DNA of 64,000 nt. Origin: Symsagittifera roscoffensis (Eukaryota; Xenacoelomorpha; Acoela; Convolutidae). This document shows positions 31,602 to 43,695 of this stretch, piece after piece. Each line of letters starts with the position of its first letter. The stretch's first letter is position 1. The position numbers and the translations under genes are program-made. The DNA lies in NCBI RefSeq assembly GCF_963678635.1, contig NC_087070.1, positions 16,371,840-16,435,839 of the forward strand, read 5' to 3'. Below the pieces are notes generated by a model that was not told the origin of the DNA, ran no database searches, and saw nothing but the letters and a program-made list of their open reading frames with translations.

Positions 31602-33333
31602 TTATGGCAGATCACAGTCATCCATCACCTCAATTGTGTCGTTATTGACACGTGTGCCTCCCTCATTCACTTCACAGGCGGGATCCACTATCAAGTAGTC
31701 ATCCTCATGCATGTCAGCCGGGATGCACCAGTCTTCCGATGAGGCATTGTGCAGTTTGATGTTTTCGTAATGAGCTGCACGTCCGCAATGACCACGCCTT
31801 TTTTTTCGCAACTTTTTACTTTTATTTGGGGGAACCACCTCCTAGAACACCCAGACATAGTCCCCGACTGAGTAACCTTTGGCGTCAGCGGTCCTCTTAT
31901 CGAATCTCCTCTTCTGCCTAATTTGGGCCCGCTGCGTGTTCTTTTGGCACAGATCTTTCAGTTCTTGTTGCATCCTGATAACATCACGCACGTATGTTTG
32001 CGGTAAAGTTTTCCTTCTCTCGTACTCTGGATAGAGGAATGTTCAAAAGAGCGATTTCTTGTGGCCTGTTACCATCATGTAACGGCTGATTCCCGTAATT
32101 GAGTGTTCAGTACTATAGTACGCACCCATTGCCTGCGTTAAATATATATCCCAGTCGTCCATGTATAGAGAGCAATAAAACCTTAGCATGGAAACTAGCT
32201 TGCGATTTTGCCTGTCGACCAGGCCATTCGTCTGCGGGTGATAAGTGGTCAAGTGGGCCTGCGCCACTTGCTACCTCCTCATTAACTCCTTTGTGAGATC
32301 ACCGACGATTGCTTTCCCATTACCTAACTGCAATGTGATCGGGCAGCCAAGTCAGGCAATCCAGACATTTATTAAATGGTCGCAATTTTCCTCCGCTGAT
32401 GATGTCGTGCAGGGAACTGCCTCTGCGTATTTTGTGAAATGATCAATCATTACCAGCACTTGGTTGTAGCCTGCGGCCGTCATGCAGAGTTTCTGATGAT
32501 CGATTTGTACGACCTCATTGAATCCTGACGATTCCATCGATCGCAAGGGGAACCTCAGCTTCCTGGGGTCCTTCGTTTGCTGATGACATGACAAGCATGC
32601 TTAAATTATTTTTTCACAGGCCTCCTTCATGCCAGGCTATTCAAACTGCTTCTGTATCACTGAATAATTTCATAGTATTTTTTTACTATATTATGTTATA
32701 TAAAAGTGTATAAAATTGTATTATAATATGTTGTATAGTTTTATATGATATTATATTAAATTATATTATATTGTATTGATTTTTATTATTTTATATATTT
32801 TTAAAAATTTTACTATTGTTTTATAATAAATTTTTTTATAATAAATTAAACTGTGTTATATCATTTTGAGTTATGTTTTTTTATATTTTTTTCAATAATA
32901 TTAAATTATGTTTTATTATATATATTTTTTTTTAATATTAAATTATGTTTTATAATAATTTTTTCTATAATATTAAATTATACATTTTTTCCACTCCTTG
33001 AAGGCCCATCTGGTCGTGTGAGCGAAACAATAACTCATATTTGTAAAAGACTTTGCCTTCTTTTTTGCGCTTGCAGGCCACAATCCCGTCTTTGTTCAAG
33101 TATAACAAATCTTTTCTTTTCATGTAAAACGGCTTCAGAAACTTACAGCTAACTTCATCCAAGAGACTTTTATCGGGTGCCCCGTTTTCTATCCATCTCT
33201 TTAAGTTGATTGTCATCCTATCATTTTTCTGAGCCCTCAATCGGTACCTAGCTTTCAAGTATGTCATCATCACGTTTAGCTGTCCGCTAATTATTTCCGG
33301 AGCATGGGCATCGTCCATCATTTTAACCACCAT
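31602..33333 (-). pseudogene. Integrase of the second Gypsy element, split and mutated
   Basis: The zinc domain begins in 33333-32965 (a HDQMG block) and resumes near 32640-32590 (a CLSCHQ block), separated by an AT-rich insert. The catalytic core starts in 32594-32352 with the first Asp in VVQIDHQ and is cut by a stop near 32353. The expected second catalytic Asp is Gly in the QLGNGKA context near 32330. The third acidic residue is Asp in NGLVDRQ (near 32220) where Glu is usual. A 31838-31602 fragment is the pol C-terminal tail. Integrase would join element DNA to the genome; this one cannot be functional. Confidence 0.8.
32665..32985. repeat. AT-rich insert splitting the integrase
   Basis: About 320 bp, almost all A and T, with repeated ATATTAAATTATGTTTT-like units. 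It lies between the first zinc-domain block and the rest of the same domain, so it arrived after the element inserted. Confidence 0.85.
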
Positions 33334-34131
33334 ATCTTTTTCAAGGGTGTTGCCTTTTACTCCAACGGCTCTAAATTGGTACGGACGATCGTAGCATGCG
33401 GAATTAATCTCTTCGGATGCTTCGACACTGCTATCAACTCAAGCTCGTCTGCGACTACAGTGTCTTACTCATCGGAGCAATACCTGTCCCTGTCTGTTTC
33501 TTGATGCAGTTCTCTGTCCCACCCGCGCTGTTTCCATTCCACTAGCAAGGAGTGAGTCGCAATCTACGACAAGTCGGAATTGGAAGTGGTCTTAGACACG
33601 TTCTCCCAGGATTGAGACTTTGAACAATCACTGGAGCTGTGGGATTCTACACAGTCGCCATCAGAATTGTTCTTCATGTTTCTCGACTCTCCGGACAAAA
33701 TTCTATCCTTTGGTCGTCCTGGCATCGAGATCCCGGACAAGTCATCCTGGCCAGGTCCGATGGAACATGATTCCCCGGACAAATCCGCATCTCGATCACT
33801 TTCCTGATTCGACTCCCCGGACAATGTCCCATCTCCGGATCAATAGTCCGAGCGCGTCCCAAACTCTTTTTCTTATCAGTGAACTGAACCCTCCTTGCCA
33901 TAATGGATTTCAGTTCAGCACTGACCCCCTGAGTGGCTGAGTGGAATGAGTAGTGGTCAGTAGATGAAGTTCCACGTATGAGATCCTCAAAAGGATATCT
34001 TTCGGTATCGAGTTCACCAGCTGGTTCACTATTGTTCACAACTGGCAATCACGTTCAACGTTTTGACTCCGGATTGCTACCGGTCTCTTCTCTGTTCTTT
34101 CGGTGATGGTCAGCCTCTGCATGGTCTCCAC
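33334..34131 (-). pseudogene. RNase H to integrase linker with Ser/Gly/Glu repeats
   Basis: Minus-strand fragments 34048-33674 and 33824-33564 are acidic and Ser-rich. They contain several LSG(E/I)S-type units, reflected at DNA level as CCCCGGACA-like repeats roughly every 45 bp between 33690 and 33840. This is a low-complexity linker with no enzymatic motif. Confidence 0.5.
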
Positions 34132-34960
34132 TCATTCATGATCCTGTTTTTCAACTTCTCTATCAAGCATATCGCGAAGTTCTCGCATGACATCCGGTGC
34201 TAAGCTCACCGTTTTGTTCAGCAGCGCTATACTATTGATACCAAGCCTGGTATGTTCTTGCTGTACCAGGTTGGAGCAAACTAACAAATCAATCCAATAG
34301 AACCAGATCACCCTTTGCCAACACTTTTCTTTAATCCGCTCTTTCCGCATGAAATTCGAGGTGTCCTTGTATGGGATAACCTGACTTGTCAAGCCATCTG
34401 GTGAGTGGCAGTTTGTCATAGGTGTCTTTATCCAGAAAGGAAAAACCAACCTTAATCTCTGCTTGGTTGGCTTGCTTCTCTTCCCGTCGCTGATAGAACT
34501 CCGTCTTTTTGCTGGGGCTGTCCGCATTTTGGTGTTTGTCACGTGTTCGGTGCTCTATAATCATTTGATAGCCATCCAAGCGTACAATCGGGCGACCCGT
34601 ATAGCTTTGATCCGTCGAATAATATTTTAGCCAGGCGAGAGCTCGATTGTCTACGCGCAACTTATAATGAGCACTTCCTAAGTAGGCTCTGTACTTTTCC
34701 ACAAAAGCTTTCGGTGCACCATGATTCATTTCGGTATCGCTTAGGACTTTGCCCCCATAAGCTATGGGTCAGAGAACAGTCTCTCCATTCCATTCTTGTT
34801 CCTGATGGAGTATGCCCAAGATAGCGACTACTGATGCGTCTGTGCCCAGCAGAAACCTTCCTTTCTCGGTCGGCATGCCGAGGACCGGGTCCTCAAGAAG
34901 TTCGCGTTTGATGTTCTCAAAAAAAACTTGAGCCTCGTCAGTCCAGCTGAATTTCTTGCC
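34132..34960 (-). pseudogene. RNase H region of the second Gypsy element
   Basis: Frames 34729-34331 and 34542-34132 carry the end of a Gypsy RNase H (FVEKYRAYL, LRVDNRALAWL, then a DKHQNADS segment) and a following helical region. The central catalytic Asp lies in VDNRAL and the last in NADS. The start of the domain lies at about 34870 in another frame. The copy is broken by frameshifts. Confidence 0.75.
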
Positions 34961-36403
34961 CTTTTTTTTGCATCAATTGCTGCATAGGGTATATCTTGTC
35001 GGCATACCTTTTGATAAATTCTCGGTAGTAATTAGTGAAGCCGAGAAAGCTCATAAACTGTGTGTCGGTTTTCAGTGCCCTCCATGTCAGCACTGCTACA
35101 ACCGCTTCAGGATCTGGTCTGCTCCGTGCTTGTCTACAAGGTGACCCAGATACGTTATTGAGTCCCTCGGGATCTCACATTTGAAGGGCTTACATTTCAG
35201 GCCGGCCCGTTTCAAACAAGTAGAGACTTCGACCAGTCTTTCTATGTGCTCCTCCAGGGTTGGTGTCGCGATCACAATGTCATCAACGTAACACATTATG
35301 AGTTACAGACACTTCTTTGCTACATCCGTGAGTGCTTGGGCCATCAATCTTTGAAATTTAGCCATCGCGTTGCATAGTCCAAAGGGCATTCTTTTCCACT
35401 GGAGCAGTCCCCAGTTCACATTCGAAGCCCGTTTTCTCTCGATCCCGTTTCCTGAGGGGCACTTGCCAGAATGCAGAGCCCAAATCCAACGTCGTGAAGA
35501 ATTTTGCGTCTCCCAACTTTGAGAGACTTTCATCGATGCGGGGGATCGGATATGCATCTTTTATCGTTACTGCGTTCAAGTAGCTGAAATCAGAGCAAAA
35601 TCTAAGTTGCCCCCTTTCTTATTAGCCATTTCCACGCCACAGGTCCACGGGACTTCGATGGCTCAATCATGTCAGATTTCATTAAAATCTCAATTTCTTG
35701 CCTGCATGATTCTGACTTATGTGAAGTCATTCCCTAGCCCTTTCCTGTGAGATACCGAACCATCTTCTATCTTTATCACATGTTCTGAAAAATAGCAACA
35801 ACCTATGTCGGCTTTGTGCTTCGAAAGAAGTCTGCGTTCCGATTCAACACTGCTCTAAGGGAGTCCAGTTACTTATCCAAAACTTTGCCTTTCAGGTGTT
35901 CTATCTCCGGTAGGAGTGGTTCGCTTTCCGCTAATTCAGTGTCTGTCTGTCTCTCAGGGAAATTCGAGCAACTAGACAGCCCATCGTCTGTCTCTGATTT
36001 CATGGAAAACACTTTTTAAAAGACTTCAATTCATTTATTCTCTTCAATATACATTCATGGTTGGCATGTAATGGACACTCAGTTTCTTCAAACCTCTTCC
36101 AGTTCTCCAAAATCTGATACTCTGTGTTTCGAGGCAACGCATAGCCAAACTTTTTTCCACTTTGTATCGTCACCGCTGTTGCCTGTGGGCTCAACAAAAC
36201 AATCACACATAGCCCGTTCTGTGTGAGTGAGAAGCTTTATCCTGAGAAAGCTGAGCTCTTACTGTTGGGGTTGGGACCAGACATACTTGTCTTCTGTTAA
36301 TAAGTTCATTTAAACTCCTCATCCTCACCGCCACTGCAGCTTGGTTTAGTTTTAATTTAACTTTCCGATCTAGGAAAATTGGCACCTTCTCTTGATTAAT
36401 CAA
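34961..36403 (-). pseudogene. Reverse transcriptase and N-terminal linker of the second Gypsy element
   Basis: The frames at 36403-36000 form the linker between protease and RT. RT blocks are seen at about 35640-35330 (DAYPIPRIDESL, TTLDLGSAFWQV, then a MPFGLCNA block in another frame) and 35296-35096, where the catalytic box is YVDD followed by an LKCKPFKCEI block. RT copies element RNA into DNA. At least three frameshifts lie inside the domain, so it is inactive. Confidence 0.85.
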
Positions 36404-36410
36404 GATCTTA

Positions 36411-36960
36411 TTAACAGATTTCTTTTCCTACTTCCTCTCTGGGTCCTTGAATCGTATAAACCCGTCCTTGAGGTCGATTGTAACGTCGAAGTTGCGTATG
36501 CGGTCGCCTCTTAGGATGAACTGGTCGGATTCGTCCAAGTTTTTGACAACCAGAAAGCTGATCCAGAGAGATTCCGCCCTGATTAGCCGCAGCCAGTCTG
36601 ATATTAGTCGGTATCAAATCCGACCTACTGAAGCGCATATCGGTCCAGCTGCCATCCATTTTCATCAGAATCGGGTATGGGCCGTAGACTTCTATATCAT
36701 GTCCGTCTGCTCTCATCAATCTCGGCCCAACTGTTGTAAGTAACGCTCTCACAGCCCTAGAACCCAACTTGGAGTCTTTTTCCCTCAAGTAATCTGCATA
36801 GACATCCAGGTGTACCAGAATGATTTCTGACGGCTCGCTGAAGTTCTTCACCGCCTGATAGCCCGCTTCCGATATGACTGACATTATTTTGCTCCCCTCC
36901 CTCGTCATACCAAAAATTTTCCCTGAGATGACATTCAACTTCAAACCCCGTTTCTTGCAT
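36411..36960 (-). pseudogene. Aspartic-protease region of the second Gypsy element
   Basis: The frame 36944-36411 gives a protease-like sequence to about 36560. After that the protein pattern continues in another frame (KNLDESDQFIL, then NFDVTIDL) to a stop near 36432, which is the usual end of a Gypsy protease. The active-site DTG/DSG triplet is not visible in the readable part, so this call rests on the C-terminal pattern and position between gag and RT. Confidence 0.6.
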
Positions 36961-37116
36961 TCATGATTGTTTTCTTATTTCACGGTCTTCTGTAGGTTAT
37001 CCAGTTTCTCGCGCAGTTCTGTGTTTTCAAGTTCAGACCTCACCCATTGTTCAACTTCTTTCGTAGCTAACTCTTGTTGAACCTTCTTTATGTGGTCCGA
37101 GCCGCTAGGCCATGAT

Positions 37117-39428
37117 CTACGTTGAGCGTATTAGCTGGTTCATTTTCCTAGATGTGAAGATGCCTTGCGACAGTTCTTTCTTCCGCGACTCAGCTTCGTT
37201 CGTCAGGCGCGCTCGACTAGCCATCACGCTCGAAAGCGCCTCTTGAAGGCGGGGATGCTTCACGTCTGCTAATGCATCCCAAAACTGAGTGCAGTCCGAT
37301 TTAAAATGCCCTTCCAAAATGCAAAAGTAACATCTTGGTTCATACTTAATTTTGAGCCCTCTCACATATTCTCCGTGGTCATCGTCAGTTGCGTCAATGT
37401 CATCAAGAAATTAAGCAATCGCTTTCCTGTTTTGTTTATAAGTGGAACAGGCTGAGACGTGATGGTCCAGCGAACCACAATTAGCGCATGAACTCCTTTT
37501 GTTCATGTCATCACGAGGTTTATACAAACCAGAACTTGGGCTGGTTTTCATTCCGCTGTGGTTGCCGTAAATTTTGTAGCGATTCTGAGCCTTTGGCTTT
37601 ATGAGCAGATAGATATTCACGCGATTTCCTGCGCAAGTCATCAAGCGTGGGCACGGAGTCCGCTGACAAGGAAAACTGGTTGGTTAGCATGGTTTGCAGT
37701 TCATCACTCTTTACTCCGTCCATGAGTTTCGAAGCTATGGCTGAGTTCCTTTCTGAGTTTCTCTCGTCAGGATTACTTCTCCTTGTGAGCAGTCCGAGGT
37801 CATCCAAAGATTTGTGAATGGACGCATCATCTCTTTGGCGACTCTTTTCAAACTTCACCACCGCCTGATGCCCTTGCACAACCGAGCTGAAACGATTCAA
37901 CAGGATGTCAAAGACTTTGCGAGCACAGTCACGTTCATTTGTCCTTTTCACTATCACACAGCTTAGGGCCGTGCCTTCTATGTTGCTAGTTAATGCACTA
38001 CATTCCTGTTTCTTCCAGAGGTTTTCTTCCTCAAAGGGTAACTTCGTTACCTCTATCCAAGTATCAATGCAGCCATTGGTTTCATCTTTGTACGACTTCG
38101 GTTTCTTGAGTGTCTTTCGTGAATTTTCTCCTCTCTCAGTAGACTTTGAGAGTTTAGTAAAAAAAAAACGTCTCAAGAGACTTGTTTAATGGTTCAAACA
38201 TTGAAATGTACATTGTAAAATCATGTGAAACTGTGGTCAAATCTGGAACCCATCTAACATGCGGCACTGTGGGCAAACGTGCCCCTGGTGTGGCTTCCTT
38301 AGGTTTCTCTCTATGTTTAGGCTCAAAACTTCTTTTCGATCTCGGGGGAGCTTCTGCGTGTCTGGGGGCTCTTAATCCGTCATCAGCCTGACGCGAGTTC
38401 TCCCTTTGACCGGAACAATTTTCTTGGTTGCTGCTGCTCAAGAGTTCATCAAGCTTCCGCATCATAAGATTAGCCTTAGCATCCAATCTTTTCTCCAAGT
38501 TGTCATCGTTTGAGCATAGGTGTTGTCATGATCGTTCAACAGTAGGTCGATCTCCTGTGTCATTCTGCTGTCTCTTTCTTCAGACTCCTTGGTAGCTAGA
38601 ACCACACTCTCCGCAAGACACTGATCGGTGTTTTGAATCAACTGGGCCTGGTCGCTTTTTGCTTGTGATTTTGCGTCTTCCAGCTCGTCTCTCAGCCTCT
38701 CATGGCCGTGCTGAGCCCTCTCCTCCACTCGGTCTATTCTTTTCGTCATATCTTGCCGTAGTTCTTCAAGGCCTGGCATTACTTTAGCAAAGATATCTCT
38801 AACACCACTAGCCGTTCCCAACACTGGGGTCAAACCGAGAAACGATGACGACATTGAGGTTGTAGCCTAGTGCCCGATGACGCACCACCTTCCTGCGTGT
38901 TCATCGACATCATCAGCCCATCGAATGTCGAGGACGCTCCTATCGTTATCCCATCTGACATCGGTCTTGATGGCGAATTGGACATCGTTTTCTTATTTTT
39001 TTCTTGTTTCGGGCTATGAGTGAAATCCCTGCCCGAGTGCATTAAACCTGGAAGGTCGAAGCCAGAAGATAGTCCATCAAATTGCAGCGATATCATGGGT
39101 TCATCATTTAACGTTTTAAAGCTCTTTTTTGCTCTTGAACTCGATTGCTCTTCCCTGGTACTTATGCTCGACATCATTGCGTTCTTACTGTGTTTAGTCA
39201 GAGATGATTTCTCCTTTCTCCGACTATTTTCTTGGTCTCCTATCTAGAAGTCCTTTTGAATAACACTTCCTCTCCTGCATTGACCTCCGAACGCTCCGAG
39301 GTCTTCTGAGATTCGTCGATTCTTTCCCGCTCAAATTCGTCTCCGGACCCTTCTAGATCTTCGAGATTGTGACGGTCGGTTCGGATCAGCGTTTGTTCCC
39401 CTTCCTCGAAGGGATCGTTTTGTGTCAC
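37117..39428 (-). pseudogene. gag: Gag of the second Gypsy element, two zinc knuckles
   Basis: An N-terminal charged region (39428-38154) is rich in Ser, Glu and Arg with a coiled-coil-like part near 38850-38460. The capsid-like core is in 38176-37520 (WIEVTKLPF, then a FDILLNRF block). Two CCHC knuckles follow in other frames: C-A-N-C...H...C in 37644-37411 and C-F-C...H...C in 37365-37117; in the latter spacing differs from canonical. Gag packages element RNA. Several frame changes break it. Confidence 0.65.
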
Positions 39429-39690
39429 GTTTACCGACTCGACCTCAGCGTTTCGCCCTTCATCACCATCTAGATTCTTCTCGCTTCATAGTTTCATTCC
39501 GCTCACTAAAAGATCACTACGACTTTCACTCGTTGCCTCACTAGCTAAAACGTCGGAGCTGCTGCTAAGAGAAGATTGGCTGCAACGCGGCCTAAATCTG
39601 CGCGTGCTTCCCGTGCTCAGCCTGGGATGCTTAGTCACTTCTCCTAACGAGACCCTCCTCTCTATATTTCAAGATTAATGAGGTTTATTT

Positions 39691-39695
<5 letters not shown>

Positions 39696-39753
<58 letters not shown>

Positions 39754-39782
39754 TATAAATAAAAATTATATATATATATATA
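39696..39782 (+). repeat. (TA)n microsatellite
   Basis: About 50 bp of pure TA, then an imperfect TA stretch and a short GA tract to about 39808. Confidence 0.97.
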
Positions 39783-39809
39783 CAGAGAGAGCGAGAGAGA
39801 GAGAGAAAA

Positions 39810-40700
39810 AGTTTATAGCACCTCTTCCACAAAATAAAGAAAACTCACGCGTGCCTATGTACTCAATTCTTAATTCTTTCAATGTCTAAAAATATCTTCT
39901 TAGTCTCTCAGAGATTCTATGAATAAATCAAAAAGGTTTAACAAAGGGTTGAGTTATTTTTAACTCAGCTCAAACACTTAGTGTATAATAGTATCGAAAA
40001 AATCCACAAGATATAATAACCGACACACAAATCACAATGAACAATAGAATAACAACACAGCCTATAGGCGACAGCGATCTCTAGTATCAGTATCACTTTA
40101 CCGCTGCAGACGTATCAAATCACTGCCTCGTTTAAATATAAACAATTCGTTGTAAAATAGCAGTGATGGCTTATGGATAATATAAAACGTAATCTTAAAA
40201 AAAACCTCTTTCATTTGGAACACTCCAAATGAACGAAGTCCAGGAGAGTGTCTCTCTGCTACTGCACTCACCGAGGTATTCTTCTATATGTCCTGCGATT
40301 GCCCAAGCTGTCTCTCTAAGACGCTCAAGGCAACCTCTGATTGAAAATACTTAGATTCTAAGCAAAAGCTCTCCCACACTCGAACAGTTCCAAGTGCACG
40401 AGATTAGGGAACAATTTGTTTTTCTCAAGTGAGTGTGTATAGCCTAATACACTCATCGAGGTCTTCTTCAATATGTCCCCGGATTGCCCGAGACCTCCTA
40501 CGACGTAGCTCAAGGCAACCACACAGCCAAAATAACACTCGAAAAAATTTGTTCGGGTACTTCTGATGAACCCGATCTAGAATCCAAAGTTGATCGCAAA
40601 TCTCCGGGTCAACTGACTTTTTCATTCCTAATATACACACCCCGTAGGTAATTCACCTTCTATTTCAACTTTGAAGAGAAATTTGATGTATCTCTGAATT
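39810..40700. other. Non-coding region with a diverged tandem duplication
   Basis: No gene is recognisable. A unit of about 165 bp at about 40204-40350 recurs at 40369-40530 with many differences, sharing CACTC-CCGAGGT-TTCTTC-ATATGTCC and CTCAAGGCAACC blocks. This could be leader sequence of the second Gypsy element. Confidence 0.55.
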
Positions 40701-40715
40701 AGGGTCCCTCTGAAT

Positions 40716-41110
40716 TTCACTAAGGAGGGTTGTTACGGGACTTAACTGACTCCGTAGGGTTACTTCGGAGGGTATTCAAAACGCTTGACTTACTACGGAG
40801 GTTTACTTCGGAGGGTACCTTAAACACCTAAGTTGCTTCGGAGGGTTCCTCTACCTTTACTAAGGAGGGTTTCTAAGAGCTTTAGTACACTCCGAAAGGT
40901 TACCTCGGAGGGCTCCCTCAGATTTCCTAATTTTCAACTCTGGTTTCGAAGAGGCCTCTGGCTAGTGCCAAAACTTAAGCCAATAGACTAAATCTATTCC
41001 AGGGGGTTTATCTGAACTACTTAGGAGGGTTCCTCAAAATTTTTTCACTCAGGAGGGTTGTTAAGGGTCTTAACAGTCTCCGGAGGGTTACTTTGGAGGG
41101 TTCCCCAAAA
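40716..41110 (+). repeat. GGAGGGT minisatellite-like region
   Basis: At least a dozen imperfect copies of a core such as CTTCGGAGGGTTNC or CTAAGGAGGGTT, some arranged in a larger unit pairing a CTCCGNAGGGTTAC block with a CGGAGGGT block. One gap of about 90 bp near 40930-41015 lacks the motif. Confidence 0.8.
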
Positions 41111-41931
41111 AATCACGAAATCAATTGTTTTCGCCGCGGTAAAGCCTCTGATTGGGGTCAATTTTGCTTAAAACAAGGTTAGTTGAACCAGTCAACCTAC
41201 CTTGTGGGATAAAAACGGGGTTTTATAAAAATTTCCGTCGCTCGGATTGTTCCCTATATTTGGACACTCCAAACTGATAAATTCTAAAAAAAAAAACATT
41301 CTTTGCTGAAATTATCAACCAAAAAACCATTGCGGGTCAAAAAAGTAATAAAAACGTCGATTTATAGTACTAAAATCTTTCCAATCGGCTCGTTACTTTT
41401 TGAGTGATCAGCAAAAACGCGTTTGCTAAATTGGCCTTTTATCACTACCTATATAGTTTTAAAATGTTTGAAACGAAAGCAGCAGCTCTGTACAGTCCTG
41501 GAATAATGCAAAAAACGGACCAAAAATGGTTTAGAAACAAAAATTGGGCCAAAAACTATCGGATTTGGACCCTCCGATTTCATCCTTTTCGGATCTTTAA
41601 GTCTCTACCTCTATCCACGGAACTATTCGGGGGTTACTTTAAAACTGTTCTAGTAACTGAACTTATATGTTAGCAAGCTTCTATTGCAAAAATTTTTTAT
41701 CACTTCACCGCTAAAAACTCCAAAATTCAATCCTGAAAACATGTTGACGAAATTCGCAAGTTACGGAAAAAATCTGATCAAAAAACTTATTTTCGCCATA
41801 TTCTACTGAGTCTTTTTCCGCGCGGTTTCTTCAATTAGGGGCTCAAACTATAAAGTAGCTCACTACACAGAAGCTTTATATTGTTCGGAAAAACCTGGAT
41901 ATCCAAAAATTTGGGGTAAACACTTTGGTAA

Positions 41932-41979
41932 ACCCTTATTATAAATATCCTGATAGCAGAGGATATTTATAATAAGGGT
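41932..41979 (+). repeat. Perfect 20-bp inverted repeat in unit A
   Basis: Arms 41932-41951 and 41960-41979 are exact reverse complements with an 8-nt loop. Unit B keeps the right arm near 46639-46658 but not the left one. Confidence 0.95.
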
Positions 41980-42821
41980 AATAACCTATTAGTAGTCGTT
42001 AATCAATATCAATATACCCTCCATTACACCAAAACACCAGAAGTAAGAACCCTAATCAATAGAGGGTATAATAGGACCGCGCCAATTGTGTCCCCCACCA
42101 TCTAAGTTTATTGAAGTAGTACCCGAACGATACTAAAATTGTGGTAATGATGGCAAACAGTCGTTGCGGATAATGTCCTATTGTCCCTTGTTGCGTCTGG
42201 AACCAGTCTGTCAGCTTGCCAGTCTACCCTCCGGTCACCAGCAAAAATATAATTAATGTGCTGCTTGAATACTCCAACAGTACTCGAGGGGGGTAGCTAA
42301 CCAACCACCAAAACACTCGATCTTTCCATCAGAAATAATATAAATTAATCGGAAACATCAACAAATAGGAAAGTCAGATCACAGCTTGTCCGGAAAAAAT
42401 ATATAAGCTGTAATTTTATGTTTTTTTTTCCTGTTTTTGTTCATTTTGGGTTTTTTACTGTTTTTGGTACTTTTCGTTTTCAAGTAAATTGCTTTTTGGC
42501 TTTTTCTCGGTTACACACTATTTTTGGTTTTCCGTTTTTTCTTCAATTGTTTTTGGTCTATGGGCCTCGGAATAAGCGGGCTCATGTTTTTTGCCACCGA
42601 ATCCTCCGACCCCCATAACTTTTTGGTCTTAACTGGGTTAAAAAGCTAATTTGTACCACGGGGAGAGTCCGCACATTCCGCCTAGCACATTACAAGACAT
42701 CAAGGCCTCTAACTCGGGCATAGACCCGGAGCTAAGGGTTCGTCGCTGAAACTTTTGCTGATCGTGACGATCGATTGTGTTTATTAGGCCCACCCAGGAA
42801 CGCCATAAAAACGTCTATGTA

Positions 42822-43695
42822 ACACACGCCCATACAATACACAGTGACGGAGCGAAGAAAAAGTACCTGTTGTCGACTGGCTGACGTCAGTTACCTTAAT
42901 TGTACTCGTTGTTAACCGCCTATACCTAGCCTTTTTTTCTGGTCTGCTGAGGGCTAAGTATAAAGCTACCGTTTAAGACCATCAGTTAAACGATATTTGA
43001 TCAGTTTTCCTTTACATGCGAAAAAAAACACATAGCTGGGTCTCGGATCCCCAGAATACGTGATTACTTTTAAAGACAGGGCTAGAAAACGTTAATTTAC
43101 TATGTTTTTTTGAGAGTTATATACTAAATATATTGGAGAAGGATTGACTCTTTCCTCGACTCTAACTACTCATGCTCTGAATTACTTAACAAATACGGAT
43201 TTAATTAAATCGTTCAGGGCATTTCAGTATCTAAAATGGGTATCTAAAATCTCCAACACTTTTTAGGCACCGGTCTTTCAATTCCGTGTTTTCCCGAGGA
43301 TAACGTCATTATCTCCCCGACTTCGTGGCATGGGAGGGTACGGATCGGCTCCGGAAGTCCCACTGGATGGACCTTCCTTCGTCTAATCTTTTTCAGTTAA
43401 GTGCCTTATCGTGTCGTGTTATCACGATGAGAGGCCTCCTTTTTCTCTTGTTATCCTTCGACTGATATTCGTCTCTCAAATCCTGTTGTATGTTTTTTTG
43501 GAGCTTTTTGGACAAAAAAGCAGTTTTTACATTTCTCAGTAAGATCCTAGCTCATATCGAAATTTTGTAAATTTTTATGCCGGAATATTCCGAGCATCCT
43601 TTTTGTTACGAATTGACTAAAAACGCCGTTAATGTCCTTTTCAATTGATTGAGCCGGCGGGTTTGATTGCACCAAACCGGAGGAATGGCACAATC
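42822..43695 (+). repeat. Dispersed repeat module, copy A
   Basis: Homologous to copy C (20942-21795) and copy B (47472-48335), starting at a TGTAACA. It shares the GATAACG-type inverted repeat and the TTATCGTG arm region, with the arms partly diverged. Confidence 0.8.

Larger units (their letters stand above)
22773..39500 (-). mobile_element. Second giant Gypsy element, heavily decayed, minus strand
   Basis: Domain order on the minus strand is gag with zinc knuckles (39.4-37.1 kb), protease (36.9-36.4), RT (36.4-35.0), RNase H (34.9-34.1), integrase (33.3-31.6), a macro-domain-like segment (30.8-30.4) and a long relic with an SGNH-like domain (30.1-22.8). The reading frame changes dozens of times and stops are common, so the copy is dead. 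At nearly 17 kb without LTRs it far exceeds a normal Gypsy element. I could not find its LTRs. Base composition is more GC-rich than the flanks. Confidence 0.75.

Noticed and set aside
40425..40640. 71-codon minus ORF
   Set aside because: It overlaps the diverged tandem duplication and lacks any recognisable pattern.
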